Shown here piece by piece: positions 1 to 7,434 of a stretch of DNA of 64,000 bases (position 1 is its first letter; every line of letters starts with the position of its first letter). The notes beneath the pieces were generated by a model. The model was not told the DNA's origin and did no database searches. It saw only the letters and a list, made by a program, of their open reading frames with translations. This stretch comes from Acidobacteria bacterium Ga0077534. Its GTDB lineage: Bacteria > Acidobacteriota > Blastocatellia > Pyrinomonadales > Pyrinomonadaceae. The position numbers and the translations under genes were made by a program. The stretch spans positions 1 through 64,000 of the forward strand of contig LNEI01000017.1 of the NCBI GenBank assembly GCA_001464455.1, written 5' to 3'.

Positions 1-152
<152 letters not shown>

Positions 153-170
153 CATATTAATTACAAAAAC

Positions 171-245
<75 letters not shown>

Positions 246-260
246 CGGTACTCCAAAAAA

Positions 261-335
261 TGGAGCGGAAGACGAGACTCGAACTCGCAACATTCAGCTT
301 GGAAGGCTGACGCTCTACCATTGAGCTACTTCCGC
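261..335 (-). tRNA. tRNA-Gly (anticodon TCC)
   Basis: A 75-nt cloverleaf with encoded CCA. The acceptor arm is GCGGAAG/CTTCCGC, the anticodon stem TCAGC/GCTGA encloses the loop CTTCCAA (anticodon TCC), and the T loop is GTTCGAGTC. It lies 15 nt from tRNA-Thr on the same strand. Confidence 0.97.
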
Positions 336-411
336 GAGATAAAGGTTAAAAAGTCAAAAGATATGCACGCCGCCGTATCTATCCCTTCTTCTCACCGTTA
401 TCCTTTCAAAA

Positions 412-499
412 TGGTGCATGGGGTAGGATTTGAACCTACGTAGGAAATTAATCCGACGGGTTTACAGCCCGTTGCCTTTGACCGCTCGACCACCCATGC
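412..499 (-). tRNA. tRNA-Tyr (anticodon GTA)
   Basis: An 88-nt class II tRNA with a long variable arm and encoded CCA. The acceptor arm is GCATGGG/CCCATGC, the anticodon stem ACGGG/CCCGT encloses CTGTAAA (anticodon GTA), and the T arm carries GGTTCAAATCC. First tRNA of the unit. The order Tyr-Gly-Thr-tuf matches the core of the enterobacterial tyrU-glyT-thrT-tufB cluster. Confidence 0.97.
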
Positions 500-551
500 G
501 TGGTATCTTTGATGCTTCAACCGACTTTTTGAGCCAATTAGCAAATTTCTT

Positions 552-580
552 ATGATAGCGAAAGCCTGTATAGCGCGCAA
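552..580 (-). promoter_or_regulatory. Candidate sigma70-type promoter of the tRNA-tuf unit
   Basis: On the minus strand, TATCAT (552-557) matches the -10 box at five of six positions, and TTGCGC (575-580) sits exactly 17 nt upstream as a weak -35 box. The predicted start lies about 45 nt before tRNA-Tyr. The -35 box falls inside a perfect 8-bp inverted repeat (TAGCGCGC, 571-578 and 586-593). Inference from spacing and consensus only. Confidence 0.45.
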
Positions 581-605
581 GTTCCGCGCGCTAGGTTTTT
601 CGTCG

Positions 606-1490
606 CTACTTCGATCTCGGGTGAAACTTCTCGTATTTCCTCTTCAATTCCGGACTCGTAATGTGAGTATATATCTGCGTCGTCGAAATATCAGCATGCC
701 CGAGCATCTGCTGGACCGAGCGAATATCCGCACTATTTTGGATCAAATGCGTAGCAAACGAATGCCTAAGCGTGTGCGGAGAAACGCCTTCAAATCCGCA
801 CTTCTTGGCGTAGCCGACGATCGCCAAATAGATCGTCTGGCGATCGATCGGCCCGCCGGAAGCATTTACGAACAAGCGATCCCCACCCGCAATGTCTTTC
901 GATCTCCGCAGGGCGAGATAAGATCGAAGCCACTCGATCGCACTCGCCCCAACCGGGACGCGCCGCGTCTTATTCCCTTTACCGGTAGTCGTAACGATGC
1001 CGCCCTCAAGATCAACGTCACCGATCCGCAGCGTCGCCGCCTCAGAAACACGCAGTCCTGAAGCATACATCAGCTCTAATATTGCCCGGTCTCGCAGGCC
1101 GTATTCAACAGAAGTATCGGGCGTCGCGAGGAGTCTTTCGATCTCGTTTCTATTAAGAAATCGCGGTAAGTATTGCCCTTTCTGCGGGCTAACGAGATCT
1201 TCAGCGGGATTTTTAACGATGTGTCCTTCGAACATCAGAAACTTGTAAAATCCTCTAACCGAACTGATCAACCGGCGCTTTGAATTTTCAGAAAGCGGCT
1301 CCGTGCCAAGGTCGATCAGCCATTCTCGTAGATCCGTTCGCGAGACCGCGATCATCTCGATCCCGTTCTTGTCCGTCCAAACCTTAAGCCGGCCGAGGTC
1401 CGTCGCGTAACTCTCGATAGAGTTAGCCGACAGGCCTTTCTCGACCCTGCAGTAGGTCAGGTATTCGTGGATGAGGTTGCGGTTCGCCAT
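606..1490 (-). CDS. xerD: Site-specific tyrosine recombinase XerD
   Basis: A 294-residue tyrosine recombinase of typical Xer length. It has an N-terminal SAM-like core-binding domain (about residues 1-90) and a C-terminal catalytic domain with the full set of active-site elements: Arg in GLRVSEA, HTLRHSFATH (HxxR), the LGHADISTT histidine and the nucleophilic Tyr in IYTHI. With its partner XerC (a second Xer gene lies in this window near 35 kb) it would resolve chromosome dimers at dif. Assignment as XerD rather than XerC rests on overall resemblance and is less sure than the family. Confidence 0.9.
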   Translation of the reverse strand: MANRNLIHEYLTYCRVEKGLSANSIESYATDLGRLKVWTDKNGIEMIAVSRTDLREWLIDLGTEPLSENSKRRLISSVRGFYKFLMFEGHIVKNPAEDLVSPQKGQYLPRFLNRNEIERLLATPDTSVEYGLRDRAILELMYASGLRVSEAATLRIGDVDLEGGIVTTTGKGNKTRRVPVGASAIEWLRSYLALRRSKDIAGGDRLFVNASGGPIDRQTIYLAIVGYAKKCGFEGVSPHTLRHSFATHLIQNSADIRSVQQMLGHADISTTQIYTHITSPELKRKYEKFHPRSK

Positions 1491-1497
1491 CGGCAGG

Positions 1498-1761
1498 TTA
1501 AACCGTCACTTTCCGGCTCGACGCGACGGCGATCTGATGTAGTGTTTCAGGCGCTATATCCGCGCCGTTTGGCCAAGACACGGTCCAACCGTCGAGCGAA
1601 AACTGCTTAAAGTAGTCGCTCTCCTTCAAAGGCTCGAAAAAGGGATATTTCTCGATCCACGGAGAAAAATCTACCTCCGCGCTCACACCATCACTGAATA
1701 CAAGAGCGAGAATCTTGTCCCGAACAAAATCTGCCTTTATAACGACAACTTCCATGATCAT
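1498..1761 (-). CDS. DUF2442 domain protein
   Basis: An 87-residue protein resembling DUF2442: a short beta-rich N-terminus, then a WPNGADIAPETLH segment near residue 65. It overlaps the upstream DUF4160 gene by 4 bp (ATGA), which implies translational coupling. DUF4160 and DUF2442 genes are commonly found adjacent and have been suggested as a toxin-antitoxin-like pair; that role is not proven. An alternative ATG two codons in is possible. Ends 7 bp before xerD begins. Confidence 0.8.
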   Translation of the reverse strand: MIMEVVVIKADFVRDKILALVFSDGVSAEVDFSPWIEKYPFFEPLKESDYFKQFSLDGWTVSWPNGADIAPETLHQIAVASSRKVTV

Positions 1762-2018
1762 GTTAGTGGATCAATACGCCTGAAAGCCCGGCCCTGCTGC
1801 ATTTCATTCCAATTCGACTCTAATTCGTCCGAATGAAGATCGACCCACTCCCTAACCAATCGAGTAGCCGTCCTCGAACCCAAATCACCCCGCAACACAT
1901 TCCCGCGAAAATCAAAAACCGCTTTTCCACCCTGATACTCCGCATGAAAATGTGGCGGGTTATGTTCGTCGTAGAACATTTTAATAACAATGCCAAAGAA
2001 CAAAGATATGGTCGGCAT
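1758..2018 (-). CDS. DUF4160 domain protein
   Basis: An 86-residue protein with the DUF4160 hallmarks MPTISLFFGIVIKMFYDEH at the N-terminus and HNPPHFHAEYQG near residue 20. The histidine-rich NPPHFHA segment is the family signature. It is the first gene of a two-gene unit with the DUF2442 gene. The biochemical function is unknown; the pair could be a toxin-antitoxin-like module. Confidence 0.8.
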   Translation of the reverse strand: MPTISLFFGIVIKMFYDEHNPPHFHAEYQGGKAVFDFRGNVLRGDLGSRTATRLVREWVDLHSDELESNWNEMQQGRAFRRIDPLT

Positions 2019-2055
2019 ACGATCAAAAACTAAAAAGTATTATAGCAGTCGAGCG

Positions 2056-3780
2056 TCAATCCATATGCGAAAAATAAACTGGCTTCGGACAGTCGGCGTT
2101 GACCGCTATACTTTGGCCGGCTTGAGCGAGCAGCCGATGATGACGTGATCGGGACAAACTCCACGATCGTAGATCAGATTCTTCGCCGATCTTTGCCAAC
2201 TGCTCGGTAAGCTTTCGCTTGACGGTGCATTGGTCTTCGAAAGTCATTTCGGGCAAAGCCTCGATCAAGATTGGCGTTGCGTCGCCGCGGAGGTCGGCAT
2301 TGTAGCGGGCGTCGAATTCACGCCCTTGTCGCATTAGGGCGATGTTGGTGCGGGCGATGAATTCGTCTGGGTTGAGAACGTGTGCGGCACCAATGACAAA
2401 GAATGCCGACCACAACGCTCCCCATGCAAAATATTGGCGATATCCGCGAAGCACCGTCGCCGAAAACCAGATAAATACGATCGCCAGCCAGGACATAAAA
2501 ATCAGCGGGTAAAGCCGAACCGTTGTCATTCCGTACCCCAGACTTCCGGTCAGAAGAACGAGACGTTGGACCGCCGATGCCATGATGACAAACAAAAGAA
2601 CGATCTGAATTCCGGCCAGAACTTTGAAGATCAGCTGCGCGGGCTTTGCGTCCTTTCGAATAAGCCACTGACCGAAGAGCAGGATCGGCAGTACGAGAGC
2701 CGCGACTGCGACCAGTTCGCCAAAACCACTTCGAGCGTATTCCGCTAGTTTGAAATCCGGCGTGCTTTGGACAAGGTCCATACCGCCGAATAGATACGGG
2801 ATCTGAACTACAACAAAACTGAGGAAGAGAAGATTCACGAGCCCAAGCACGATCGATACCTCGACCGTTCCAAGCGTGAAACCGACGGGAAGCAGCGAAC
2901 TGTCAAATTTGGCCCAGTCCCAGAACTTCGGCTCGGGCTGTTTTGCCGAATCTGCGGGAACCTCCGTCGGGTCGGCTTGGTGTGGAGGGTCTGAGATGTT
3001 TATGTGCTCGAGAAGTGAAATATTATTCGGAATGTGAGGCGAAGTCTCGGTTGGTGGCGTCGCTGTTGGCTCGGCCTGTGGTATCGGCGATGACTTTGCC
3101 GGATCGAAAACATCGACGTCGTATATCAGAACGCTGCGCAAAAATCCTGCTGAGAGCCATGCAAGCACGGACGTCAGGATAATGTGTGAGACGATGACAT
3201 CCGGCTCAACATTAAATACGCGCTGAACCCACCCCGCGTATACCGCATCCGCCGCAACGAACAGCGCACCGAAGATCAAAAGGATCGGCGTCACGATCGC
3301 GATGCCGCGAAGCACGGAAAATAGGTGTCGCGTAAAGCCGTTCTTCGGCAGATTGCCCCACTCGATGTCATTAAAAAGCAGCAAGAATGGAGAGAAGAAT
3401 GAACCGAACGCACTGAGCAGAAACGCTACGCCGTATTGGAAAATGCCTGCGACCCGTGCGGCCAAACCCATTCGCGGCAAAAAGAGGATCGCAAGTATCG
3501 AAATGATAGCGAAGGTATCGATCGTCTTTAACTCGATCGAATCACGCCACGCAAACATCGACGCAAAAAAGATCAAAGCCCCGAACAAAGACATCGTCTG
3601 CCGAGTCAAAAAATCCGGAGCATGCCGCCGAAGAAGCATGTACATACCAGCAACGAACGCGAGATTAAACAAAGTCGCGTTTATCCCCCAGGGCCCGACC
3701 CGCAGCAAAACATTGCCCAGCAAGCCAAGGATCAAGGCAACCTGGATCACTTCTAAACCGATTTTCGTGCGTATGTTCAT
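2056..3780 (-). CDS. Multi-spanning membrane protein, DUF4173/DUF4153-like
   Basis: A protein of about 574 residues with roughly ten hydrophobic segments. A soluble Pro/Thr/Glu-rich stretch of about 70 residues lies in the middle (near residues 225-295), followed by more membrane segments and a C-terminal soluble tail with two cysteines. The segment LAEYARSGFGELVAVAALVL resembles the conserved core of DUF4173/DUF4153 proteins, whose function is unknown. I take the ATG at 3780; an in-frame TTG at 3798 would make it overlap the upstream gene. Probably in one unit with the next two membrane-protein genes. Confidence 0.7.
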   Translation of the reverse strand: MNIRTKIGLEVIQVALILGLLGNVLLRVGPWGINATLFNLAFVAGMYMLLRRHAPDFLTRQTMSLFGALIFFASMFAWRDSIELKTIDTFAIISILAILFLPRMGLAARVAGIFQYGVAFLLSAFGSFFSPFLLLFNDIEWGNLPKNGFTRHLFSVLRGIAIVTPILLIFGALFVAADAVYAGWVQRVFNVEPDVIVSHIILTSVLAWLSAGFLRSVLIYDVDVFDPAKSSPIPQAEPTATPPTETSPHIPNNISLLEHINISDPPHQADPTEVPADSAKQPEPKFWDWAKFDSSLLPVGFTLGTVEVSIVLGLVNLLFLSFVVVQIPYLFGGMDLVQSTPDFKLAEYARSGFGELVAVAALVLPILLFGQWLIRKDAKPAQLIFKVLAGIQIVLLFVIMASAVQRLVLLTGSLGYGMTTVRLYPLIFMSWLAIVFIWFSATVLRGYRQYFAWGALWSAFFVIGAAHVLNPDEFIARTNIALMRQGREFDARYNADLRGDATPILIEALPEMTFEDQCTVKRKLTEQLAKIGEESDLRSWSLSRSRHHRLLAQAGQSIAVNADCPKPVYFSHMD

Positions 3781-3787
3781 AAATTTG

Positions 3788-4468
3788 CTAGAAGCCAAAG
3801 ATCTCTATTTTTCGCGAAACTGCAGGAAATGCGCTGTTGACTATCCATGGGATCGTAAATCCCGTGATCGCACACAACGCGGTCACGAAATTTAGTGTCG
3901 CGGTGTCGTAATATTCCGACGCCGCACGCCTCGCCCTTACGGCGTTTCGCAGGAAGACGATCGAGGTAAGAAACGGTGAAAATCCCAGAAGCCCAACTAA
4001 AAATATTGTGCCTAGGATACTAATTGGAATCAGCGGAACTGCGATCAAGGCCGCTACAATTCCGGCCACGAAGAACAGGCCCGCGAGCGGCGCATTGAGC
4101 GATCTTAGCCGCTCGCCCCAAAGCAGCCACGCGGCCAGGCCCATTATCGCGGTCCCACTGAGCAGGTAGGCAAATATCCTGTAGTGAGGAAGAATGCCTT
4201 CTTCGTAGCGGAAAACGATAGGATCGAAAAAGAAACAGATCCTCGGTAGGAAAATACCAAAGCCCCAGTCGAATTTTCGTTGCTTCAACGTCGTTACCCT
4301 GCCGAACTGGCGACGCCAGAACCCCGGTTCGATCGCACCTTCATTGTACTTTTCAACCGTCGCAAGAGGCTTGCCTTGTGGACGTTCCAAGGGCATAGGC
4401 CCAATGAAATCAGGCTCTTCGAATGCGTAATATGTCCGACCACTAACTTCCAGATATTTCGCTTCCAT
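3788..4468 (-). CDS. Hypothetical membrane protein
   Basis: 226 residues. The first 75 or so are soluble, with many aromatic residues; then come about four transmembrane segments (from about residue 80 to 165, and one near 195). No family recognised. It lies 7 bp upstream of the DUF4173-like gene on the same strand, so the two probably work together in the membrane. A REPIN-like repeat lies immediately upstream of its start. Confidence 0.65.
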   Translation of the reverse strand: MEAKYLEVSGRTYYAFEEPDFIGPMPLERPQGKPLATVEKYNEGAIEPGFWRRQFGRVTTLKQRKFDWGFGIFLPRICFFFDPIVFRYEEGILPHYRIFAYLLSGTAIMGLAAWLLWGERLRSLNAPLAGLFFVAGIVAALIAVPLIPISILGTIFLVGLLGFSPFLTSIVFLRNAVRARRAASEYYDTATLNFVTALCAITGFTIPWIVNSAFPAVSRKIEIFGF

Positions 4469-4475
4469 ATTGCTT

Positions 4476-4583
4476 GTCAGAACCGCCTGCGTTAGCGGGC
4501 GGCAATGTCCTCACGTCGTCTTCAAGTCCCGCGTCGATTAATCCCTGTCCCTGTTGCCGCCCGCTTACGCAGGCGGTTCTGAC
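4476..4583. repeat. REPIN-like inverted pair of palindromes (copy 1)
   Basis: Two palindromes in inverted orientation. The left unit reads GTCAGAACCGCCTGCGTTAG and on, with stem CCGCCTGC (4483-4490) / GCGGGCGG (4495-4502) around a GTTA loop. The right unit, 4555-4583, is its reverse complement except for loop changes. The pair encloses about 50 bp of unrelated sequence. Related pairs are at 40015-40127, 42608-42754 and, with changed stem bases, 59600-59678. No transposase of the REP-associated type is encoded in this window. Confidence 0.85.
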
Positions 4584-4587
4584 AGCT

Positions 4588-4839
4588 CTAGGCCAGCGGT
4601 CTTTGGAGTGCCTTTTTGAAAAACCAGCGGCTGGCCACCGCGAGTAACAAAAACATCCCCGGGAATCCGATCGCCGCAAGCATCGTTGCGCCCGTCCGAT
4701 ACATTTCGCCGTTTTCCGCCGTCACGACCAGGTAAACGAGCCTAACCGTCAAATACCCGAAAAACGCCGCCGGGATGCCAAACGTCAGCCCGCAGAGGGC
4801 GAAAAGGTATTTGTTTGTGAGGGCTGTCGAGTTGAACAT
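4588..4839 (-). CDS. Small two-TM membrane protein
   Basis: 83 residues with two hydrophobic segments (about residues 10-37 and 50-68), separated by a short polar loop containing TAENGEMYRTGA; the C-terminus is basic. No family recognised. The stop codon lies 4 bp from the edge of a REPIN-like repeat. Possibly the first gene of the membrane-protein unit that follows downstream. Confidence 0.55.
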   Translation of the reverse strand: MFNSTALTNKYLFALCGLTFGIPAAFFGYLTVRLVYLVVTAENGEMYRTGATMLAAIGFPGMFLLLAVASRWFFKKALQRPLA

Positions 4840-4878
4840 GCTCTTTTGACGCCGCCGACCGCGTTTTGTTCCCGAATT

Positions 4879-5259
4879 TTATCGCGTTCCTTTCATCGCC
4901 TTGATCAAAGCTTCCATATGATCGAGATACCTCGTCAGAGCCGCCCGGCCTTCTTTTGTGATCGCGTATTCAGTCAGCGGCATGCGGCCTTTGAAGGATT
5001 TTTCGCAGGTGATATAGCCCGCTTCCTCGAGTTTCCGGGCGTGAACGCTGATGTTGCCGTCTGTGGTGTCGAGCAGCTTTTTCAGGTCTGAGAAGCTGAG
5101 TTTCTGATTCGCCGCCAAAGCGCTGACGATGCCGAGGCGCATGCGTTCGTGGATGACCTTGTCCAGGTCGTTCGAAACCGTCTCAGCCGCTTTTTCGACA
5201 CGAAGTGCAGCGGGGCCGTCGTATTCCTCTTTATGTTTTACTGCAAGATTTTTAGCCAT
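4879..5259 (-). CDS. Winged-helix transcriptional regulator (HTH_34/ArsR-like)
   Basis: About 126 residues. A winged-helix domain covers residues 35-115: VIHERMRLGIVSAL, then SFSDLKKLLDTTDGNISVH as the recognition region and KLEEAGYITCEK leading into the wing. This matches the 'winged helix DNA-binding' (HTH_34) family of small regulators. I chose the ATG at 5259 (MAKNLAVKH); a GTG at 5292 is an alternative. It follows two membrane-protein genes on the same strand, suggesting that it controls their expression. Confidence 0.8.
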   Translation of the reverse strand: MAKNLAVKHKEEYDGPAALRVEKAAETVSNDLDKVIHERMRLGIVSALAANQKLSFSDLKKLLDTTDGNISVHARKLEEAGYITCEKSFKGRMPLTEYAITKEGRAALTRYLDHMEALIKAMKGTR

Positions 5260-5308
5260 GTTATTTCGTGTTGCCGCGGGAACGCTCTCCACCGGTTATG
5301 TTTCTGCC

Positions 5309-5602
5309 TTAGCTTCCGGCGAACGGAGTCCCGATGATGCCGACAGCCAGTTCTGCCCAGACAAAGGCAAGGGCGAAAAGGATCGCGACGCAAGCCGCAA
5401 TGCGGTATTCAAATTTCGTGATAACACGCAACGCGACCTCGATCGCAAATCCTGCTCCTAGCAACATTACTGCTGCCGCGATGAAATCTATCGCCGTCCA
5501 ATTAACGCCCTCCGCACCCATTTTCATGGCCGCGTATGGGATCAGCAGCAGTGCTCCAACAAAAAGTACTATTCCGATAAGTCGTATGTTTTGAAATGTC
5601 AT
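5309..5602 (-). CDS. Small membrane protein
   Basis: 97 residues with three hydrophobic segments and almost no loops. Start chosen at the ATG at 5602 because GAGGA lies 5 nt upstream; an earlier start at 5632 would overlap the preceding stop. No family recognised. It sits between a larger membrane protein and a winged-helix regulator, in what looks like one operon driven by the promoter at 6262-6290. Confidence 0.6.
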   Translation of the reverse strand: MTFQNIRLIGIVLFVGALLLIPYAAMKMGAEGVNWTAIDFIAAAVMLLGAGFAIEVALRVITKFEYRIAACVAILFALAFVWAELAVGIIGTPFAGS

Positions 5603-5628
5603 ATTTTCCTCTGCGATCAACAAAAGTG

Positions 5629-6252
5629 TCATCCGCCGTATTTCTTCGCGATCACCGCTCCAAATATCAAATGCACGACGCCAAAGCTCGCGGCCATCAT
5701 GATGTTTCCGTTGCTAGGCGGTATCGCAAACGCGATCGCACCAAGCCCAATGAAGCACCAGCCCATGACCGGAACGGCCTTGACCGAAAAAGCCCCGCCG
5801 CACACAACTGCCGCCCCGTACGTCACCATGCAGACGGGTGCGAGGATGTAAAACTCCTCGTTCTTTATCATCCCGAGCACGATGATCGCTCCGGCGATAA
5901 AAGGCGGTGCAAAACCGAGAGCGAATTTCTTTGCCGGGGCTGAGGCGAGCGACTGGCCCGCGATCTTTGACTTCTGCCACATCGCGAGAAGCCCTATGGC
6001 GAAGGCGAGAGCGGCTTCGACAAGCCACGTGATCAGCGAATCGCGAAGCGATGGCTGGATGCTTGCGATGTACGCGGCGACCAGAGCCGTCACGCCCATC
6101 AGCATTCCGCCATAGCCCGGCACGGCCGTGAAATGCGTCGAACGCTCCATCGTCTCGCGGATAAATGCCAGATTGTCGATCGCCCGATCGCCAATATTCA
6201 CCGGCCCCGCAACCTTTTCGTCGTCCCGCCGAACTGCCTTTAGGTTCGCCAT
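5629..6252 (-). CDS. Membrane protein of unknown function, probably leaderless
   Basis: 207 residues, starting MANLKAVRRDDEKVAG. A soluble N-terminus of about 45 residues is followed by five or six membrane segments. No family recognised with confidence; the arrangement with a winged-helix regulator recalls small regulator-membrane operons. The start is fixed by the promoter: the -10 box ends only 9 bp upstream of this ATG, so the transcript should begin almost at the start codon. An upstream TTG in frame is itself part of the promoter region and is rejected. Confidence 0.65.
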   Translation of the reverse strand: MANLKAVRRDDEKVAGPVNIGDRAIDNLAFIRETMERSTHFTAVPGYGGMLMGVTALVAAYIASIQPSLRDSLITWLVEAALAFAIGLLAMWQKSKIAGQSLASAPAKKFALGFAPPFIAGAIIVLGMIKNEEFYILAPVCMVTYGAAVVCGGAFSVKAVPVMGWCFIGLGAIAFAIPPSNGNIMMAASFGVVHLIFGAVIAKKYGG

Positions 6253-6261
6253 AGTAAAACT

Positions 6262-6290
6262 AATATATGTCAAGTTAATTCGTATGTCAA
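6262..6290 (-). promoter_or_regulatory. Strong sigma70-type promoter with near-leaderless start
   Basis: On the minus strand a perfect -35 TTGACA (6285-6290) is followed after 17 bp by TATATT (6262-6267). The transcription start should fall a few bases before the ATG at 6252. A second TTGACATA copy (6266-6273) overlaps the -10 region, so the hexamer occurs twice, 17 bp apart; the second could be a repeat-type operator for the winged-helix regulator encoded downstream. Inference from consensus. Confidence 0.75.
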
Positions 6291-6318
6291 GTACTTTATA
6301 TTACAAAGTATTTATTTC

Positions 6319-6350
6319 TTAAAAAGCTCCGAAATTGCGTTCGGAGCTTT
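6319..6350 (-). terminator. Rho-independent terminator of cydAB
   Basis: On the minus strand AAAGCTCCGAA and TTCGGAGCTTT pair perfectly over 11 bp around a 6-nt loop and run into five Ts. It lies about 40 bp past the cydB stop codon. The arms also end in As on the other side, but the opposite strand has only a three-T tail, so it acts mainly for cydAB. Confidence 0.85.
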
Positions 6351-6387
6351 AGATCGATCCTGCTCTCAAATAAGACCGTGTGCTGTA

Positions 6388-7425
6388 TCAATGGCCGGCG
6401 TCATCGATACTGATTTTCCCTTTGAACGTTCGGAACAGAAACGTAAAGTATCCGATCGCGATCACGATGCCGATCGACCACCAGATGAGCCCGACGCTTA
6501 GCCCGTATGCTCCGGCTTTGGCGTTGTGAACCGTCAGGCTGTATTGCGGATCGAGTGCGGGTAGGACATTTGGATATAGCCCGTAAACGGCTCCACCGAG
6601 CATCAGGGTGAGATAGGCACCGGATGCGATGAATGCCTTTTTGTCTTCGCCCTTGGCGTTGAACAGCTTCATCATAACAAGCGAGGCGCCGACGCCGACG
6701 GGAATGATCCAACCAACCGGCAGTGCGTAATAATTATCGAGGATCTGCGGGCGGACGTTCATCACGGCCACGAGGCTCGCGATCGTAACGAGTACGAGGG
6801 CGAACCAGGCGTAGCTGACGATCTTTCGGGAGCGAGCGTTCATTTCGCCTTCGGTCTTGACGGCAAGATAGGCGGCTCCATGGATCGCGAGAGCAACGAA
6901 AGAAACGACGCCCGCGAGCACCGTAAACCAATCAAGAATTCCCGTCTCGCCGGTTGTTCCCCAGTGGGTGAAGAGCGGTTCGAAGAAGTACCCTGTTTCA
7001 TTAAGCGGAACGCCGCGGATAACGTTGCCGAGTGCGGCCCCGAAAAAGATCGCGAGCAGAATGCTGGCCAGTGAGAATGTAAAATCCCAGAATTTCGTCC
7101 ATAGTGGATTATCGAGCTGATGCCGCAGCTCGATCCCGGCGGCTCGCATGATCAAAAGCCAAAGAACCATTATTAGCGGCAGATAAAATCCACTAAACCC
7201 GGCCGCGTAAAGTGCCGGAAACGCGAAATACAAAGTCCCGCCGGTTGCGAGCAACCAGACCTCATTCCCGTCCCAAACCGGACCGACCGCCCGAATAACG
7301 ACTTCTCGCTCCTTTTCGTTCCGCCCGACAAAGTGATGAACGATCCCGGCACCGATATCAAACCCATCCAGGACGACGTAGCAAACCAGCATAAATGCGA
7401 CTATCATGAACCAAACTGTTTCCAT
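6388..7425 (-). CDS. cydB: Cytochrome bd ubiquinol oxidase subunit II
   Basis: A 345-residue membrane protein with about nine transmembrane helices, the usual CydB size. The N-terminal helix carries VCYVVLDGFDIGAGIVHHF, and GPVWDGNEVWLLATGGTLYF follows near residue 50; both are hallmarks of the family. With CydA it forms the high-affinity quinol oxidase that reduces oxygen to water without pumping protons, used under low oxygen or stress. It follows cydA after 9 bp. No CydX-type small subunit is evident after it. Confidence 0.96.
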   Translation of the reverse strand: METVWFMIVAFMLVCYVVLDGFDIGAGIVHHFVGRNEKEREVVIRAVGPVWDGNEVWLLATGGTLYFAFPALYAAGFSGFYLPLIMVLWLLIMRAAGIELRHQLDNPLWTKFWDFTFSLASILLAIFFGAALGNVIRGVPLNETGYFFEPLFTHWGTTGETGILDWFTVLAGVVSFVALAIHGAAYLAVKTEGEMNARSRKIVSYAWFALVLVTIASLVAVMNVRPQILDNYYALPVGWIIPVGVGASLVMMKLFNAKGEDKKAFIASGAYLTLMLGGAVYGLYPNVLPALDPQYSLTVHNAKAGAYGLSVGLIWWSIGIVIAIGYFTFLFRTFKGKISIDDAGH

Positions 7426-7434
7426 ATCGTCCTC

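Noticed and set aside
552-1061. Open frame on the plus strand, 169 codons
   Set aside because: It lies antisense to the well-supported xerD gene, and its translation has no recognisable domain.
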